Assembly (NCBI GenBank): GCA_022447665.1
Contig: JAKVAQ010000001.1
Location: forward strand, 1 to 64,000
Origin: Crocinitomicaceae bacterium
GTDB taxonomy: Bacteria > Bacteroidota > Bacteroidia > Flavobacteriales_D > Crocinitomicaceae
DNA length: 64,000 bases
Reading direction: 5' to 3'
Part shown: piece by piece, positions 51,411 to 60,739 of the stretch
How positions within the stretch are numbered: the stretch's first letter is position 1
How the letters are laid out: each line of letters starts with the position of its first letter
Notes under the pieces: model-generated
The model's database searches: none
What the model was told of the DNA's origin: nothing
What the model saw: the letters and a program-made list of their open reading frames with translations, nothing else
Made by a program: the position numbers and the translations under genes

Positions 51411-52067
51411 CTATTTAATGTTTAACCCAAACTTTATTTCAACGCGGTTAATATTATTCCTAATTATGCTTCCACTCCACCATTCAGTGCGGGTAAGATA
51501 AGCATATCTATACCCCACTTGAGTCGTAATTCCAACGTGGTTATTAATGCAATGTTGTATGCCAATTCCTACTCCAGTGGTGAAGCCACCCTTAGATCTT
51601 TCCCAATCAGAATACGGCATTTCATAACCTCCCATTCCAGTGAGAAAGACGTTATCTCTAGCGGCAGGGTTTACATAAAACCTCCCTTCTAAAAATAATG
51701 GAATATATGCATCCCATAAATTATCAAGCCCAACTCCGAATCCTAAATCAAACCGCTTATTGAACTGATAACCATTAACTAGATGAAAAGATAAGGATGT
51801 GTTTTCTCCAGCGGCAATACTGAATGAAGGACGAAAAAAGTATCCCTTGGTGTTCATATTAGGCGAGTAGTTTTCTATGTGATCTACTTCATCTTTTCGA
51901 TAGACGTATTCGCTGCCATCTTTAGTGCGTATGCGATAGGCCTCCTCGGTAGTTGAAATAATTTTACCCCGAATAATATTTGTATTCTTAAGCACCAAGA
52001 CTTCATTGTACTGTGAAAAAGCGAAGCTTGAAAAAAGAATGAATATAGTAATTAACAATGCTTTCAT
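51411..52067 (-). CDS. Outer-membrane beta-barrel protein with small N-terminal beta module
   Basis: 218 residues with signal peptide MKALLITIFILFSSFAFS. Residues 20-70 form a small beta module (VLVLKNTNIIRGKIISTTEE, YRIRTKDGSEYVYRKDEVD), related to the middle part of the 34339-35112 protein. The remainder is a predicted eight-stranded barrel (GYFFRPSFSIAAG, KRFDLGFGVGLD, GFTTGVGIGIQHCINNHVGI, NRVEIKFGLNIK). It lies six bases after the LVIVD lipoprotein gene and 49 bases before the sigma factor gene, in the same operon. Confidence 0.75.
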   Translation of the reverse strand: MKALLITIFILFSSFAFSQYNEVLVLKNTNIIRGKIISTTEEAYRIRTKDGSEYVYRKDEVDHIENYSPNMNTKGYFFRPSFSIAAGENTSLSFHLVNGYQFNKRFDLGFGVGLDNLWDAYIPLFLEGRFYVNPAARDNVFLTGMGGYEMPYSDWERSKGGFTTGVGIGIQHCINNHVGITTQVGYRYAYLTRTEWWSGSIIRNNINRVEIKFGLNIK

Positions 52068-52073
52068 CTTCCA

Positions 52074-53345
52074 TTAAATTTTAATTTCACTTAATAATTG
52101 AATATCTTCCACATCCGTATAATCGTATTGAAAAAGTCCATTTTCGCCAATGATTATTGCATGCCCGTCGTACGGAATAATATCAATGGCTTCAATATTT
52201 TTAAACCTCTTTAAAAGCTTATCCCCAGATTCATTCGGCACACTAGCATCAAATAGTTTTAATCCTGCATCCCCATCGCAAATGAAGAGATTGTTCCCAT
52301 CAACACCCAAACCATGAGGATTATTCATTTCGAATGATCGCTCTAAATACGGAAAATTTACGTCTGAAATATTAATAATATCTAACTGGTTCACTTGTCC
52401 ACCGCAAAAGCTATTTGAGCGGATAGTGACGTAAGCATAATCGTCCTGAACAACCACCGGATCGCATGCCTGAACATGATTTACTGCGCTTAAATAGGTG
52501 GGCATAGATGGATTTTGAACATCATAAATCAGCATACCAGTAGTCGTTCCCATAAACAAATAATGATCGTGGGGAAATAGGGTTTCAACTTCTCTCCATA
52601 TTTCAGTACCTAGTTGAGGCGATGGAGCTGTTGGGTCGACCAAAGAAAATGGCGTAAGTACATGTGCATCATAAACAAACAAATGATCGTTTACTAAGGC
52701 AAACTTTGTAATAGAACCAGACACGCCTCCAATATTGCCGCTAGTTGGAACAGAATTCGAAGCATCAAAAGTCGCTATTTCCATCGTTTGCATTGTCGAA
52801 AACTCACACGTTAAACACCCACCCCAAGAAGTATGAGAATCTATCTCTTCTTTCGACTCGACTTCATTAAAAGCAGTCACTACACCTTTACTTTTGTCAA
52901 TATCTCCAACAGCATAATTTGCCTCTCTCACTGGCAGTGCCAAAGGAAAAACATCCTCAATTCTATTTACCTCCATTGGGGTATTCAATGCTGCAATATC
53001 TATGGTAACCAAATCAATGTAGCTATTGCAATACATGAGGTTATTTCGAATCTCGATTCCAGTGACACCTGGAACATTTAAAAACCCAGTTTGAATAGGA
53101 TTTGATGGGTTCGAATTGTCTACAAAATGAATTCCTTTATCTGTATCAATTAAGAACAAATAATTCTGATACAAATACAACCCACCTAAGCGTTCAATAC
53201 TTTGTGCAGGTAAAAATGCAATCGATGATCTAAATTCATCATAACTCGTGTATACCGGTTCATATACCGTTGAATACCTATATGTTTTGTCTTCACAAGC
53301 GATTAAACTGACGGCGACTATTAGAATTGAAAGTATTTTTTTCAT
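52074..53345 (-). CDS. LVIVD-repeat lipoprotein, first gene of the sigma operon
   Basis: 423 residues. Lipoprotein signal MKKILSILIVAVSLIAC. From residue 60 on it consists of seven or so repeats of the LVIVD type (YLYQNYLFLIDTDKGIHFVD, VPGVTGIEIRNNLMYCNSYI, DLVTIDIAALNTPMEVNRIE, DYAYVTIRSNSFCGGQVNQL, NLFICDGDAGLKLFDAS), a beta-propeller fold. CLTCEF in the middle is a CxxC. It is a surface or periplasmic lipoprotein, possibly the input partner for the ECF sigma system encoded in the same operon (6-base gap to the next gene). Confidence 0.82.
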   Translation of the reverse strand: MKKILSILIVAVSLIACEDKTYRYSTVYEPVYTSYDEFRSSIAFLPAQSIERLGGLYLYQNYLFLIDTDKGIHFVDNSNPSNPIQTGFLNVPGVTGIEIRNNLMYCNSYIDLVTIDIAALNTPMEVNRIEDVFPLALPVREANYAVGDIDKSKGVVTAFNEVESKEEIDSHTSWGGCLTCEFSTMQTMEIATFDASNSVPTSGNIGGVSGSITKFALVNDHLFVYDAHVLTPFSLVDPTAPSPQLGTEIWREVETLFPHDHYLFMGTTTGMLIYDVQNPSMPTYLSAVNHVQACDPVVVQDDYAYVTIRSNSFCGGQVNQLDIINISDVNFPYLERSFEMNNPHGLGVDGNNLFICDGDAGLKLFDASVPNESGDKLLKRFKNIEAIDIIPYDGHAIIIGENGLFQYDYTDVEDIQLLSEIKI

Positions 53346-53439
53346 GTTTTATTTTTTGCGTTCAACCTACTGATGCAGGTTTTTTAATTCGGGTTGCATT
53401 GGAGTGAATTTTTCTTACAATTCATTGTAATTTTAGGGT

Positions 53440-53952
53440 ATGGGAGATTCAAAATATGCAAAAGAAAGTCTTACAATAACCACTAAAGTTGTATTACCAC
53501 ATGAGACCAATACATTGGGAAAACTGTTTGGTGGTGCGCTTTTAGCTTGGATGGATGAAATTGCTGCAGTATCAGCCCACCGCCATTCAAAACAAGTTGT
53601 GGTAACCGTTTCTGTAAACCATGTGAGTTTTTATGTTCCTATTGATTTGGGTGAAATTGTAACATTGGAAGCGAAAGTTTCTCGAGCGTTTGGTTCAAGT
53701 ATGGAGGTGATTATTGACGTTTCCATTGAGGATCGAAAAACAGGAGAAAAGAAGGAAAGTAATCAAGCGATTTACACTTTCGTGGCAGTTGATAAATCAG
53801 GATCAACGGTTAAAGTTCCGGCAATTATTCCTGAAACAGAAGAAGAAAAATCAAGGTACGATGCTGCGCTTAGACGTAGACAATTAAGCCTTATTCTTGG
53901 TGGAAAAATAAAACCTTCGGAAGCTACTGAATTAAAAGCTCTTTTTGAGTAA
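53440..53952 (+). CDS. Hotdog-fold acyl-CoA thioesterase
   Basis: 170 residues. VLPHETNTLGKLFGGALLAW MDEIAA is the hotdog thioesterase signature (the N/H-x-x-G-x-FGG..L..MD pattern of the YciA/BFIT group, with the catalytic Asp in WMDE), followed by VSVNHVSFYVPIDLGEIVTL and SSMEVIIDVSIED. The C-terminal RYDAALRRRQLSLIL helix is usual. Cleaves acyl-CoA to free acid and CoA. Cytoplasmic. Its stop is immediately adjacent to the dxs stop on the other strand. Confidence 0.88.
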   Translation: MGDSKYAKESLTITTKVVLPHETNTLGKLFGGALLAWMDEIAAVSAHRHSKQVVVTVSVNHVSFYVPIDLGEIVTLEAKVSRAFGSSMEVIIDVSIEDRKTGEKKESNQAIYTFVAVDKSGSTVKVPAIIPETEEEKSRYDAALRRRQLSLILGGKIKPSEATELKALFE

Positions 53953-55899
53953 CTACCCAACATTTGATTGAGAGGAAGATGCTTTTCTTCCTACCATTTC
54001 AATAGCCGTTTGAATCTGTGATTTTTCATCATAACCACACTCTTGATAAAGCTCTTGCTGTGTTCCGTGATGAACAAATTTATCTGGAATTCCTAGTCGC
54101 GTAATTTGCGCTGAGTACTTATGATCAGCCATAAACTCTAAAATTGCACTACCCATTCCACCTACTGTACATCCATCTTCAACGGTAATCACCTTATCAA
54201 ATTTAGAGAATACTTCGTGGAGAATAGTTTCATCGATTGGCTTAGCAAATCGCATATCATAATGCGCAGCGGAAACTCCTTCTTCCCGTAATTGATCCAC
54301 TGCCTTTTTTGTCAAATTACCTATTGGACCTATTGTTAAGAAAGCAATATCGGCACCATTTTGCAGCTTACGTCCTGTGCCAACTTTTACCTCTTTAAAT
54401 GGTGTTTTCCATTTTGGCATAACCCCTTTTCCTCTCGGATAACGAATTACGAATGGACCTTGATTATCAAGCTGAGCAGTGTACATTAAATTTCTCAATT
54501 CCGATTCGTCCATCGGAGAACTAACTACAATGTTTGGTATGCTTCGCATGTAGGCAATATCATACGCGCCATGATGTGTAGCACCATCAGCACCAACAAC
54601 TCCTGCCCTATCCAAACACATTACCACATTTAAATTCTGCAAAGCTACATCGTGCACAACTTGATCATAAGCACGTTGCATAAATGTTGAATAAATATTA
54701 CAGAATGGTATCATGCCCTGCGTAGCTAATCCTGCTGAAAAAGTAACGGCATGTTGTTCTGCTATTCCAACATCAAAAGCCCTATCTGGCATTGCCTCCA
54801 TCATAATGTTTAATGACGATCCTGTAGGCATTGCAGGGGTAATCCCCATAATTTTTTTATTCTTCTCAGCTAACTCAACAATTGAGTGTCCAAATACATC
54901 TTGGAACTTAGGCGGTTGAGGAGAGTCAGGAATTACTTTCACTATTTCACCCGTGTCTTTATTAAACACTCCAGGTGCATGCCATTTCGTCGGATTCCCC
55001 TTTTCAGAGTGCTCATACCCATAACCTTTAACGGTTACGCAATGAAGAATCTTTGGTCCTGGTATATCTTTTAAATCCTTCAAAACATTCACCAAACCTT
55101 GAACATCGTGCCCGTCAACAGGTCCAAAATATCTGAAGTTTAATGATTCAAAATAATTGCTCTGCTTTAAAAGGGAGCCCTTAAGCGCGTTCGAAATTTT
55201 CGAAGCAATTGATTGTGCATTTGGACCAAATCTCGAAACCTTACCGAGCAGAGACCAAACCTCATCCTTAATATTATTGTACGTTCGCGACGTAGTAATA
55301 TCGGTTAAATATTCTTTTAATGCCCCTACGTTAGGGTCGATTGACATGCAGTTATCATTCAAGATTACGAGAAGATCTGTATCATCTAAACTACCAGCAT
55401 GATTTAGACCTTCAAAAGCTAAACCTCCAGTTAAAGCTCCATCACCAATTACTGCAATATGATGTCTTTTATCATTTTTAAATTGATTGGCTACAGCCAT
55501 TCCTAAAGCGCCAGAGATGGAAGTGGAAGAATGTCCAACGCCAAAAGTATCGTATTCACTTTCGCTTCTTTTTGGAAATCCTGAGATTCCTCCCTTCAAA
55601 CGATTCGTATGGAATTTCTCTCTTCTTCCAGTTAAAATTTTATGGCCGTATGCCTGATGCCCTACATCCCAAACCAATTGATCAATTGGTGTATTATACA
55701 CATAATGGATGGCCACTGTCAATTCAATAACACCGAGGCTTGCTCCAAAGTGCGAATTCCCTATTTCAGAGATAACATCCACAATATAGCGTCGTAACTC
55801 ATCTGCTACTTGGGGAAGTTCATCAGCATTAAATTTCTTCCTAAGATCTTCAGGAATTTCAATCTGACTTAAAAGCGGGCCGGCAACATATTTTGACAT
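53953..55899 (-). CDS. dxs: 1-deoxy-D-xylulose-5-phosphate synthase
   Basis: 648 residues, standard Dxs length. VWDVGHQAYGHKILTGRR, TFGVGHSSTSISGALGMAVA, IGDGALTGGLAFEGLNHAG (TPP/Mg site, about 150-167), LNDNCMSIDPNVG, DVGIAEQHAVTFSAGLA (catalytic Glu, about 379) and DRAGVVGADGATHHGAYD are all present. It condenses pyruvate and glyceraldehyde-3-phosphate to DXP in the MEP isoprenoid pathway. Cytoplasmic, apparently single gene. Confidence 0.97.
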   Translation of the reverse strand: MSKYVAGPLLSQIEIPEDLRKKFNADELPQVADELRRYIVDVISEIGNSHFGASLGVIELTVAIHYVYNTPIDQLVWDVGHQAYGHKILTGRREKFHTNRLKGGISGFPKRSESEYDTFGVGHSSTSISGALGMAVANQFKNDKRHHIAVIGDGALTGGLAFEGLNHAGSLDDTDLLVILNDNCMSIDPNVGALKEYLTDITTSRTYNNIKDEVWSLLGKVSRFGPNAQSIASKISNALKGSLLKQSNYFESLNFRYFGPVDGHDVQGLVNVLKDLKDIPGPKILHCVTVKGYGYEHSEKGNPTKWHAPGVFNKDTGEIVKVIPDSPQPPKFQDVFGHSIVELAEKNKKIMGITPAMPTGSSLNIMMEAMPDRAFDVGIAEQHAVTFSAGLATQGMIPFCNIYSTFMQRAYDQVVHDVALQNLNVVMCLDRAGVVGADGATHHGAYDIAYMRSIPNIVVSSPMDESELRNLMYTAQLDNQGPFVIRYPRGKGVMPKWKTPFKEVKVGTGRKLQNGADIAFLTIGPIGNLTKKAVDQLREEGVSAAHYDMRFAKPIDETILHEVFSKFDKVITVEDGCTVGGMGSAILEFMADHKYSAQITRLGIPDKFVHHGTQQELYQECGYDEKSQIQTAIEMVGRKASSSQSNVG

Positions 55900-56056
55900 A
55901 ATCTATCTTGTTCCAAAACAAAGATATGAAACATCACTTTAACCTACTAACGTTTACTAGAATGTTTGGTTTCTGTTTTCAGAATCAATTTAGTATTTTC
56001 AGCATAGACAAATTCTATGCCTCGTTATCATCTTTCCTTTTAAATTTGATGAAGAT

Positions 56057-56608
56057 ATGAGTGCTACCAATACTAATTTCTATCAAACCTTATTTGATAA
56101 AACTTGTGAAGGACTTGTAGTTGTGGGCGACAGGGGGTAAGATTGAATTAGTTAATCCAAGGCTATTAGAACTATTCAAGTACACTAAGAATGAAGACTT
56201 AGTTGGAAAGAGTATTGAAGCTTTAATTCTTCAGAAATATCACAAAAAACATGTTGTTCAGCGCAGTGACTATTTAGAAGACCCGGAGAGTAGACCTATG
56301 GGAATTGGCAAAGTTTTAAATGGGCTTAAGTCTAATGGATCAGAATTTCCAGTGGAAGTTAGTCTCAGCCCTTTTACGATGTCGAAGGAAATAAAAAAGT
56401 AATTGGTTTTGTTTCGGATATTACTGAGCGTGTAAAGATTTATAATGAGTTAAAGGAGCTCAATGAAGAGCTGGAAACCATTGTTGAAAAGCGATCTGCC
56501 GAACTGAAATTAAGCAACCAACCTTACGAATCCATTGCAAAGAACTTGCCCAATGGTTGTATTTACATTTTTGATCGGGACTTCAATTGTTTATTTGCTG
56601 AAGGGTAA
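56057..56608 (+). pseudogene. PAS sensor (probable histidine kinase) remnant, frameshifted and 3'-truncated
   Basis: ATG 56057 reads MSATNTNFYQTLFDKTCEGL before a frame switch near 56125-56132 (GACAGGGGGTAAG). The next frame carries a PAS domain (KIELVNPRLLELFKYTKNED, EFPVEVSLSPF) to a second switch near 56375, after which VIGFVSDITERVKIYNELKE leads to a coiled coil (LNEELETIVEKRSAELKLSN) and the start of another PAS (YESIAKNLPNGCIYIFDRDF) that stops at 56608. The kinase core is gone. The 3' edge abuts, and overlaps by 46 bases, the converging copper ATPase gene. Confidence 0.75.
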
Positions 56609-58992
56609 GGCTTTTCACGTTTGTTACTAGCCTTTTTATTCAACTTTCTATACGCATATAAGTTGGTAGAAATGGTGGTAAAGAACACCACCGAAATTGA
56701 ACTTAGTGGCATTAATATTGCCGCAAATAAGGGTGTAAGCAAACCTAATACAGCAAAACAAATTCCGGTAAGATTATAGGCTAAAGAAAAAGCATAGCTT
56801 CGTTTTACTGTGGCATAAGAAAATCTACCAAAAGCCAATAGTTCACTTAGGTTTACCAGCTCATTTCCATTCAATATTGCATCCGATGATGGCGAAAATG
56901 AAAATGAATCCTCTACCACAGAAATTCCGAAATCACTTTGCTTAAGCGCTCCCGCATCATTTAACCCATCTCCAAGCATAAGCACCTTACAGCCCTCATC
57001 TTGCAAAGATTTTACATAGTCTAACTTATCTTGAGGCTTTGCATTAAATACAATTTCGTTCTTCTCACCAAATAACTTCAATAACCTATCCTGTTCCGCA
57101 TCATTATCGCCAGAAATGACATGTAATCTATAGCGTCCTCCTAGAGATATGATCAATGATTCAATCCTCGCTCTGTACTTATTTCCAATAATAAAAACAC
57201 CTCTGTACTCGCCATCAACCGCTACATTTACGCGAGTTCTTCTATCGGTACTCGACATACCCACGAAACTATCGTTCCCTATTTTGTAGGTTTTCCCATT
57301 TACGGTTGCTTGAATACCAGAAGAGACAACTTCTTCATAATCTTCGATATTAAGGGAAGAATAGTGTTCCAAAGAAGTCGAAATTAAACAACTTAAGGGG
57401 TGTGAAGAATTCTTAACGATAGAATAAATGATCCGCTCTTCTTCATTGCTTAGTTTCTCACCTTCCCACGTCAACTCGCCGCGGTCTAACTCAGTAAGCG
57501 TTCCAGTTTTATCAAAAACGATATCTGTGATTCTAGGAAGTATTGATATAATTCCTGAATTTCTCAGATAAAAATCGCGTTTTGAAAAGAGGCGCTGCGC
57601 ATTGGAATAGGTAAAAGGTTCAGACAATGCAATTGCGCAAGGACAAGCTACAATGAACACGGAAGTAACAATAAATACCCATTGACTCGGATCTAGAAAA
57701 AACCAGACCAATCCACTTATGGTACCAATTAAAAGTATCGCAACGGTGAAATATTTACTAACAGAATCTGCAAAAGAGAAACCTTTTCGCTCTTTATTAA
57801 ATATCGGGGTTTTCCAAAGGTTGGTGAGGTATGAATTATTCACCTCTTCCGTTACCTTAACAATTATATTTTTCCCTTTATTCTTGCCTCCAGCATAAAG
57901 CTTTTCACCCTTGTTTTTTCTAATGGATTTTGACTCTCCCGTCACGAAGCTGTAATCAATTTGAGTAGTACCATCCATCAAAACAGCATCTGCAGGAATT
58001 AACTCGTTATTTCGAATGCAAATACGGTCACCCACTTGAACCGACTTCAACGGTACAGTTACTAAATCATTTCCCTCTTCTTTTGAAACAGCTATGGGAA
58101 AATAGGAAGAATAATCACGTTCAAAATTAAGTTGATTATAGGTCCTTGTCTGGAACCATTTACCAATTAATAGAAAGAAAATAAGCCCTGCGAATGAATC
58201 AAAATACCCTGGTCCGGTTTGCGAAAAAATCTCATAAGCCGATCTCCCAAATAAGGCTACAATACCAATAGAAATCGGAACGTCGAGTAAAAAGTTACCC
58301 GTGCGCAATGACTTATACGCACCCACCAAATAATCTCTTGCACCGTAAATTAAAACAGGTAAGGCTAGAACAAAGTTAAGACCATTGAACAAGGTTTGAA
58401 ATTGTTTATCGGTATTCTCCAATCCTAAATACTCAGGAAAACTTAAGAGCATTATATTCCCGAAACAAAAGCCGACAACACCAATCTTAATGATTAAAGA
58501 ATAGTCCTTTTTAGGAGTCTCTTCTTTTTCATAGTCTTTAAGCTTAATGTCTGGCGCATAACCAATCTTCGCTAAAAGCTCTGCAACCTCTCTCAGAGTA
58601 ATCTCTTCCTCATTATAAGTAATGATGGCCTTTTTAGAAGTAAAATCTACATGGCACTGCTTAATCCCTGTATTGATTTGATGAATTCTTTCAAGTACAT
58701 AAAGACATGAACTACAATGAATTTGAGGAAGACTTAATTGAGTTTTTACAATTCCTTCTTCTTGAAAAGAAATAAGTTTCGCCTTAATCTCCTCGAGTTC
58801 CAGGAAGTCGTATTCGTAGTTCTGTACCTTATTTGGTCTAAATCCAGCGTCTTCATTCAACTCGTAGAATTCAGCTAAATCCCCATGATCCAGTATCTGA
58901 TATACAGTTTTACAACCCTCACAACAAAAGGACTTATCGTCAAAGGTTGTTTCTTCTATAATTTCATCCCCGCAATGATAACAGTACTTCAA
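56563..58992 (-). CDS. ccoI: CcoI/FixI-type copper-translocating P1B-ATPase
   Basis: 809 residues. N-terminal metal-binding domain with CYHCGDE (C4, C7) and CCEGC (C23-C27), then an HMA domain with HCSSC (C93, C96), six to eight membrane helices, CPC at about 450 (FIVACPCAIALSEP), the phosphorylation motif FDKTGTLT (about 492), SSHPLS and GDGLNDA (about 674). This is the FixI/CcoI class needed for copper delivery to cbb3 oxidase. No ccoNOPQ or ccoS gene is nearby in the window. The last 14 residues (YPSANKQLKSRSKM) are encoded by the antisense of the PAS remnant, which suggests that the natural C-terminus was replaced by a deletion. Confidence 0.92.
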   Translation of the reverse strand: MKYCYHCGDEIIEETTFDDKSFCCEGCKTVYQILDHGDLAEFYELNEDAGFRPNKVQNYEYDFLELEEIKAKLISFQEEGIVKTQLSLPQIHCSSCLYVLERIHQINTGIKQCHVDFTSKKAIITYNEEEITLREVAELLAKIGYAPDIKLKDYEKEETPKKDYSLIIKIGVVGFCFGNIMLLSFPEYLGLENTDKQFQTLFNGLNFVLALPVLIYGARDYLVGAYKSLRTGNFLLDVPISIGIVALFGRSAYEIFSQTGPGYFDSFAGLIFFLLIGKWFQTRTYNQLNFERDYSSYFPIAVSKEEGNDLVTVPLKSVQVGDRICIRNNELIPADAVLMDGTTQIDYSFVTGESKSIRKNKGEKLYAGGKNKGKNIIVKVTEEVNNSYLTNLWKTPIFNKERKGFSFADSVSKYFTVAILLIGTISGLVWFFLDPSQWVFIVTSVFIVACPCAIALSEPFTYSNAQRLFSKRDFYLRNSGIISILPRITDIVFDKTGTLTELDRGELTWEGEKLSNEEERIIYSIVKNSSHPLSCLISTSLEHYSSLNIEDYEEVVSSGIQATVNGKTYKIGNDSFVGMSSTDRRTRVNVAVDGEYRGVFIIGNKYRARIESLIISLGGRYRLHVISGDNDAEQDRLLKLFGEKNEIVFNAKPQDKLDYVKSLQDEGCKVLMLGDGLNDAGALKQSDFGISVVEDSFSFSPSSDAILNGNELVNLSELLAFGRFSYATVKRSYAFSLAYNLTGICFAVLGLLTPLFAAILMPLSSISVVFFTTISTNLYAYRKLNKKASNKREKPYPSANKQLKSRSKM

Positions 58993-59054
58993 CCCAAATA
59001 ATTTTCACCAAAACTCAGAAATAAGTAGTGAAAAGAATATGATCCATGTCAGGA

Positions 59055-60569
59055 TTAGCTTTGAGATTCATCCGACCCCAGAAGTGCTAGCTGAGTAGAA
59101 TAATATGACTTTTGTACGTTTTTAGATTTGAGCCATGCATAATATCCCATGGCTTGAAGATCTTCTTCACGAAAAGCTCTCCATTCAAAAGAGTTTTCAA
59201 TTTTCTCAATAAAAGCCTCTGAACCAATCAAATCTGGTTTTTGAATAATTTGCTTTATCAACTTTAAAAAGGTACCAACACGAGCGTATTTCTCTGTTTT
59301 TAAAAGGGACTTGAATATGCGCTCAATTGAAACAATTCTATCATAAGCGATATCAAAGTTTTCTAGTTCATATTGAAAGAAAACTTCCACCATGTTTTTT
59401 TTCAATCGCCATTCTATCCCCATTATTTTCTCATACCACATGTCGGTATGATCTAGGCCTAAGAGTGTTTGATTAGCTTCTTTAAATTCACCTTTTTGAA
59501 AATAATATATGGCCAGATTCAAGGTTGAATTAATCTCGGATGTATTGTCGAGCCATTTAGACTTTTTTAATTCTACCAATGCATTGATGGCCTCATCCAA
59601 TTCCCCAGTGTAATTCATGCACGCCGATTTTAACATTATGAATTTCGAGTAAAATTGCTGAAATGCTCCTTTTCGTTTTTCATCAAATAAGGCTTCCATC
59701 CTGGCTAAATATTTCAATGACTCGGTAAATTTCTTGTTCCGGTAGAGCGTATGCGCAGCCATATAATAAATGCTTAGTCCATGATAAGGTTTAGCCGCAA
59801 GATAACCAGCATCTTCCATAATTCTGAGATGCGCCATCACAAAGGGTTCAAACTCAAAATACCTTTTTTGAGATAGGGTTGCATCACGCATTAGTTCAAC
59901 AAAAATGTACTGTAGTCTATGGTGCTCAAGCACCCGTTCGCTGAGATCAAATCGCTTTAATAAACGCTCCGTTAACTTCATTAAATCCGCATCTTTCCCA
60001 GATCGAATTATTTGCTTTAATTCTTGACGTACTACGCTGGCAATTATCTTTAAATTCTCTTCATCAGCAACATATACAGCAGCACTTTTCCTCAGCACTA
60101 AAAACTCATCAAGCGTTTTATGTGCTAAGTCAGAATCATAATTCTCCAGTGCCAAACTATAGAGCTTTTTTAAAGAATGGTAGTTCTCCTCACGATTAGC
60201 TTGAATCTCCATCTTTCTGAGCTCTTTCCACGCTAAATTTTTAAGTTGATGTTTGAAATAATGATGAAGTAAGGTTAATGACTTATTTTGATTAGCCTGA
60301 AGTGAATTATCAATTTCCTTTAAGTATAAGAAGTCATGTAAATTTTTGAAAAGACGTTTTCTCAAACTATGGTAAGGGTTCTTATCAGTAGTGTCCGGAT
60401 AGAGTGCCTCAAAAAGCTCATTTTTACTTCGCTCCTTCTCTTCAGTGCAAAGAAGAAAAAGATCCAAATCTTTCCTGTTTTTAGGCATTCGTTTACGCAG
60501 TAAATACTGGCGAAAACTACGTTTGTCTTCATTATTAAAAGTACGTATCAAACTCCTTAAATCATCCAT
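59055..60569 (-). CDS. Helical TPR-like cytoplasmic protein, Bacteroidota type
   Basis: 504 residues, nearly all helical, no signal peptide. The N-terminus LRSLIRTFNNEDKRSFRQYL resembles proteins in Bacteroidota that start with a short helical module and continue in TPR-like hairpins (LKYLARMEALFDEKRKGAFQ, MNYTGELDEAINALVELKKS, LAIYYFQKGEFKEANQTLLG). Function unknown. Separate transcription unit between ccoI and the divergent DUF2339 gene. Confidence 0.65.
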   Translation of the reverse strand: MDDLRSLIRTFNNEDKRSFRQYLLRKRMPKNRKDLDLFLLCTEEKERSKNELFEALYPDTTDKNPYHSLRKRLFKNLHDFLYLKEIDNSLQANQNKSLTLLHHYFKHQLKNLAWKELRKMEIQANREENYHSLKKLYSLALENYDSDLAHKTLDEFLVLRKSAAVYVADEENLKIIASVVRQELKQIIRSGKDADLMKLTERLLKRFDLSERVLEHHRLQYIFVELMRDATLSQKRYFEFEPFVMAHLRIMEDAGYLAAKPYHGLSIYYMAAHTLYRNKKFTESLKYLARMEALFDEKRKGAFQQFYSKFIMLKSACMNYTGELDEAINALVELKKSKWLDNTSEINSTLNLAIYYFQKGEFKEANQTLLGLDHTDMWYEKIMGIEWRLKKNMVEVFFQYELENFDIAYDRIVSIERIFKSLLKTEKYARVGTFLKLIKQIIQKPDLIGSEAFIEKIENSFEWRAFREEDLQAMGYYAWLKSKNVQKSYYSTQLALLGSDESQS

Positions 60570-60709
60570 TAATTAGCACGTTATTTTATGCATTAGAACA
60601 ATAAATATAGGATATTTTTAGCTTAAACTAAGCATATGTAAAGTACGTTTTATTTGTATTTAGCCAAGATTTCAGTCTGCATTCGTCATAGGTTTGTTCA
60701 ACTAACCTG

Positions 60710-60725
60710 GGAAAGGAAACTTTCC
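60710..60725 (+). promoter_or_regulatory. Small GNRA-loop hairpin in the 5' leader of the DUF2339 gene
   Basis: GGAAAG-GAAA-CTTTCC is a perfect 6-bp stem with a GAAA tetraloop, ending 14 bases before the ATG at 60740. A second small inverted repeat (AGGTT...AACCT, about 60690-60707) precedes it. It could influence translation; no known riboswitch is recognised. Confidence 0.35.
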
Positions 60726-60739
60726 AAAAATTCATAACT

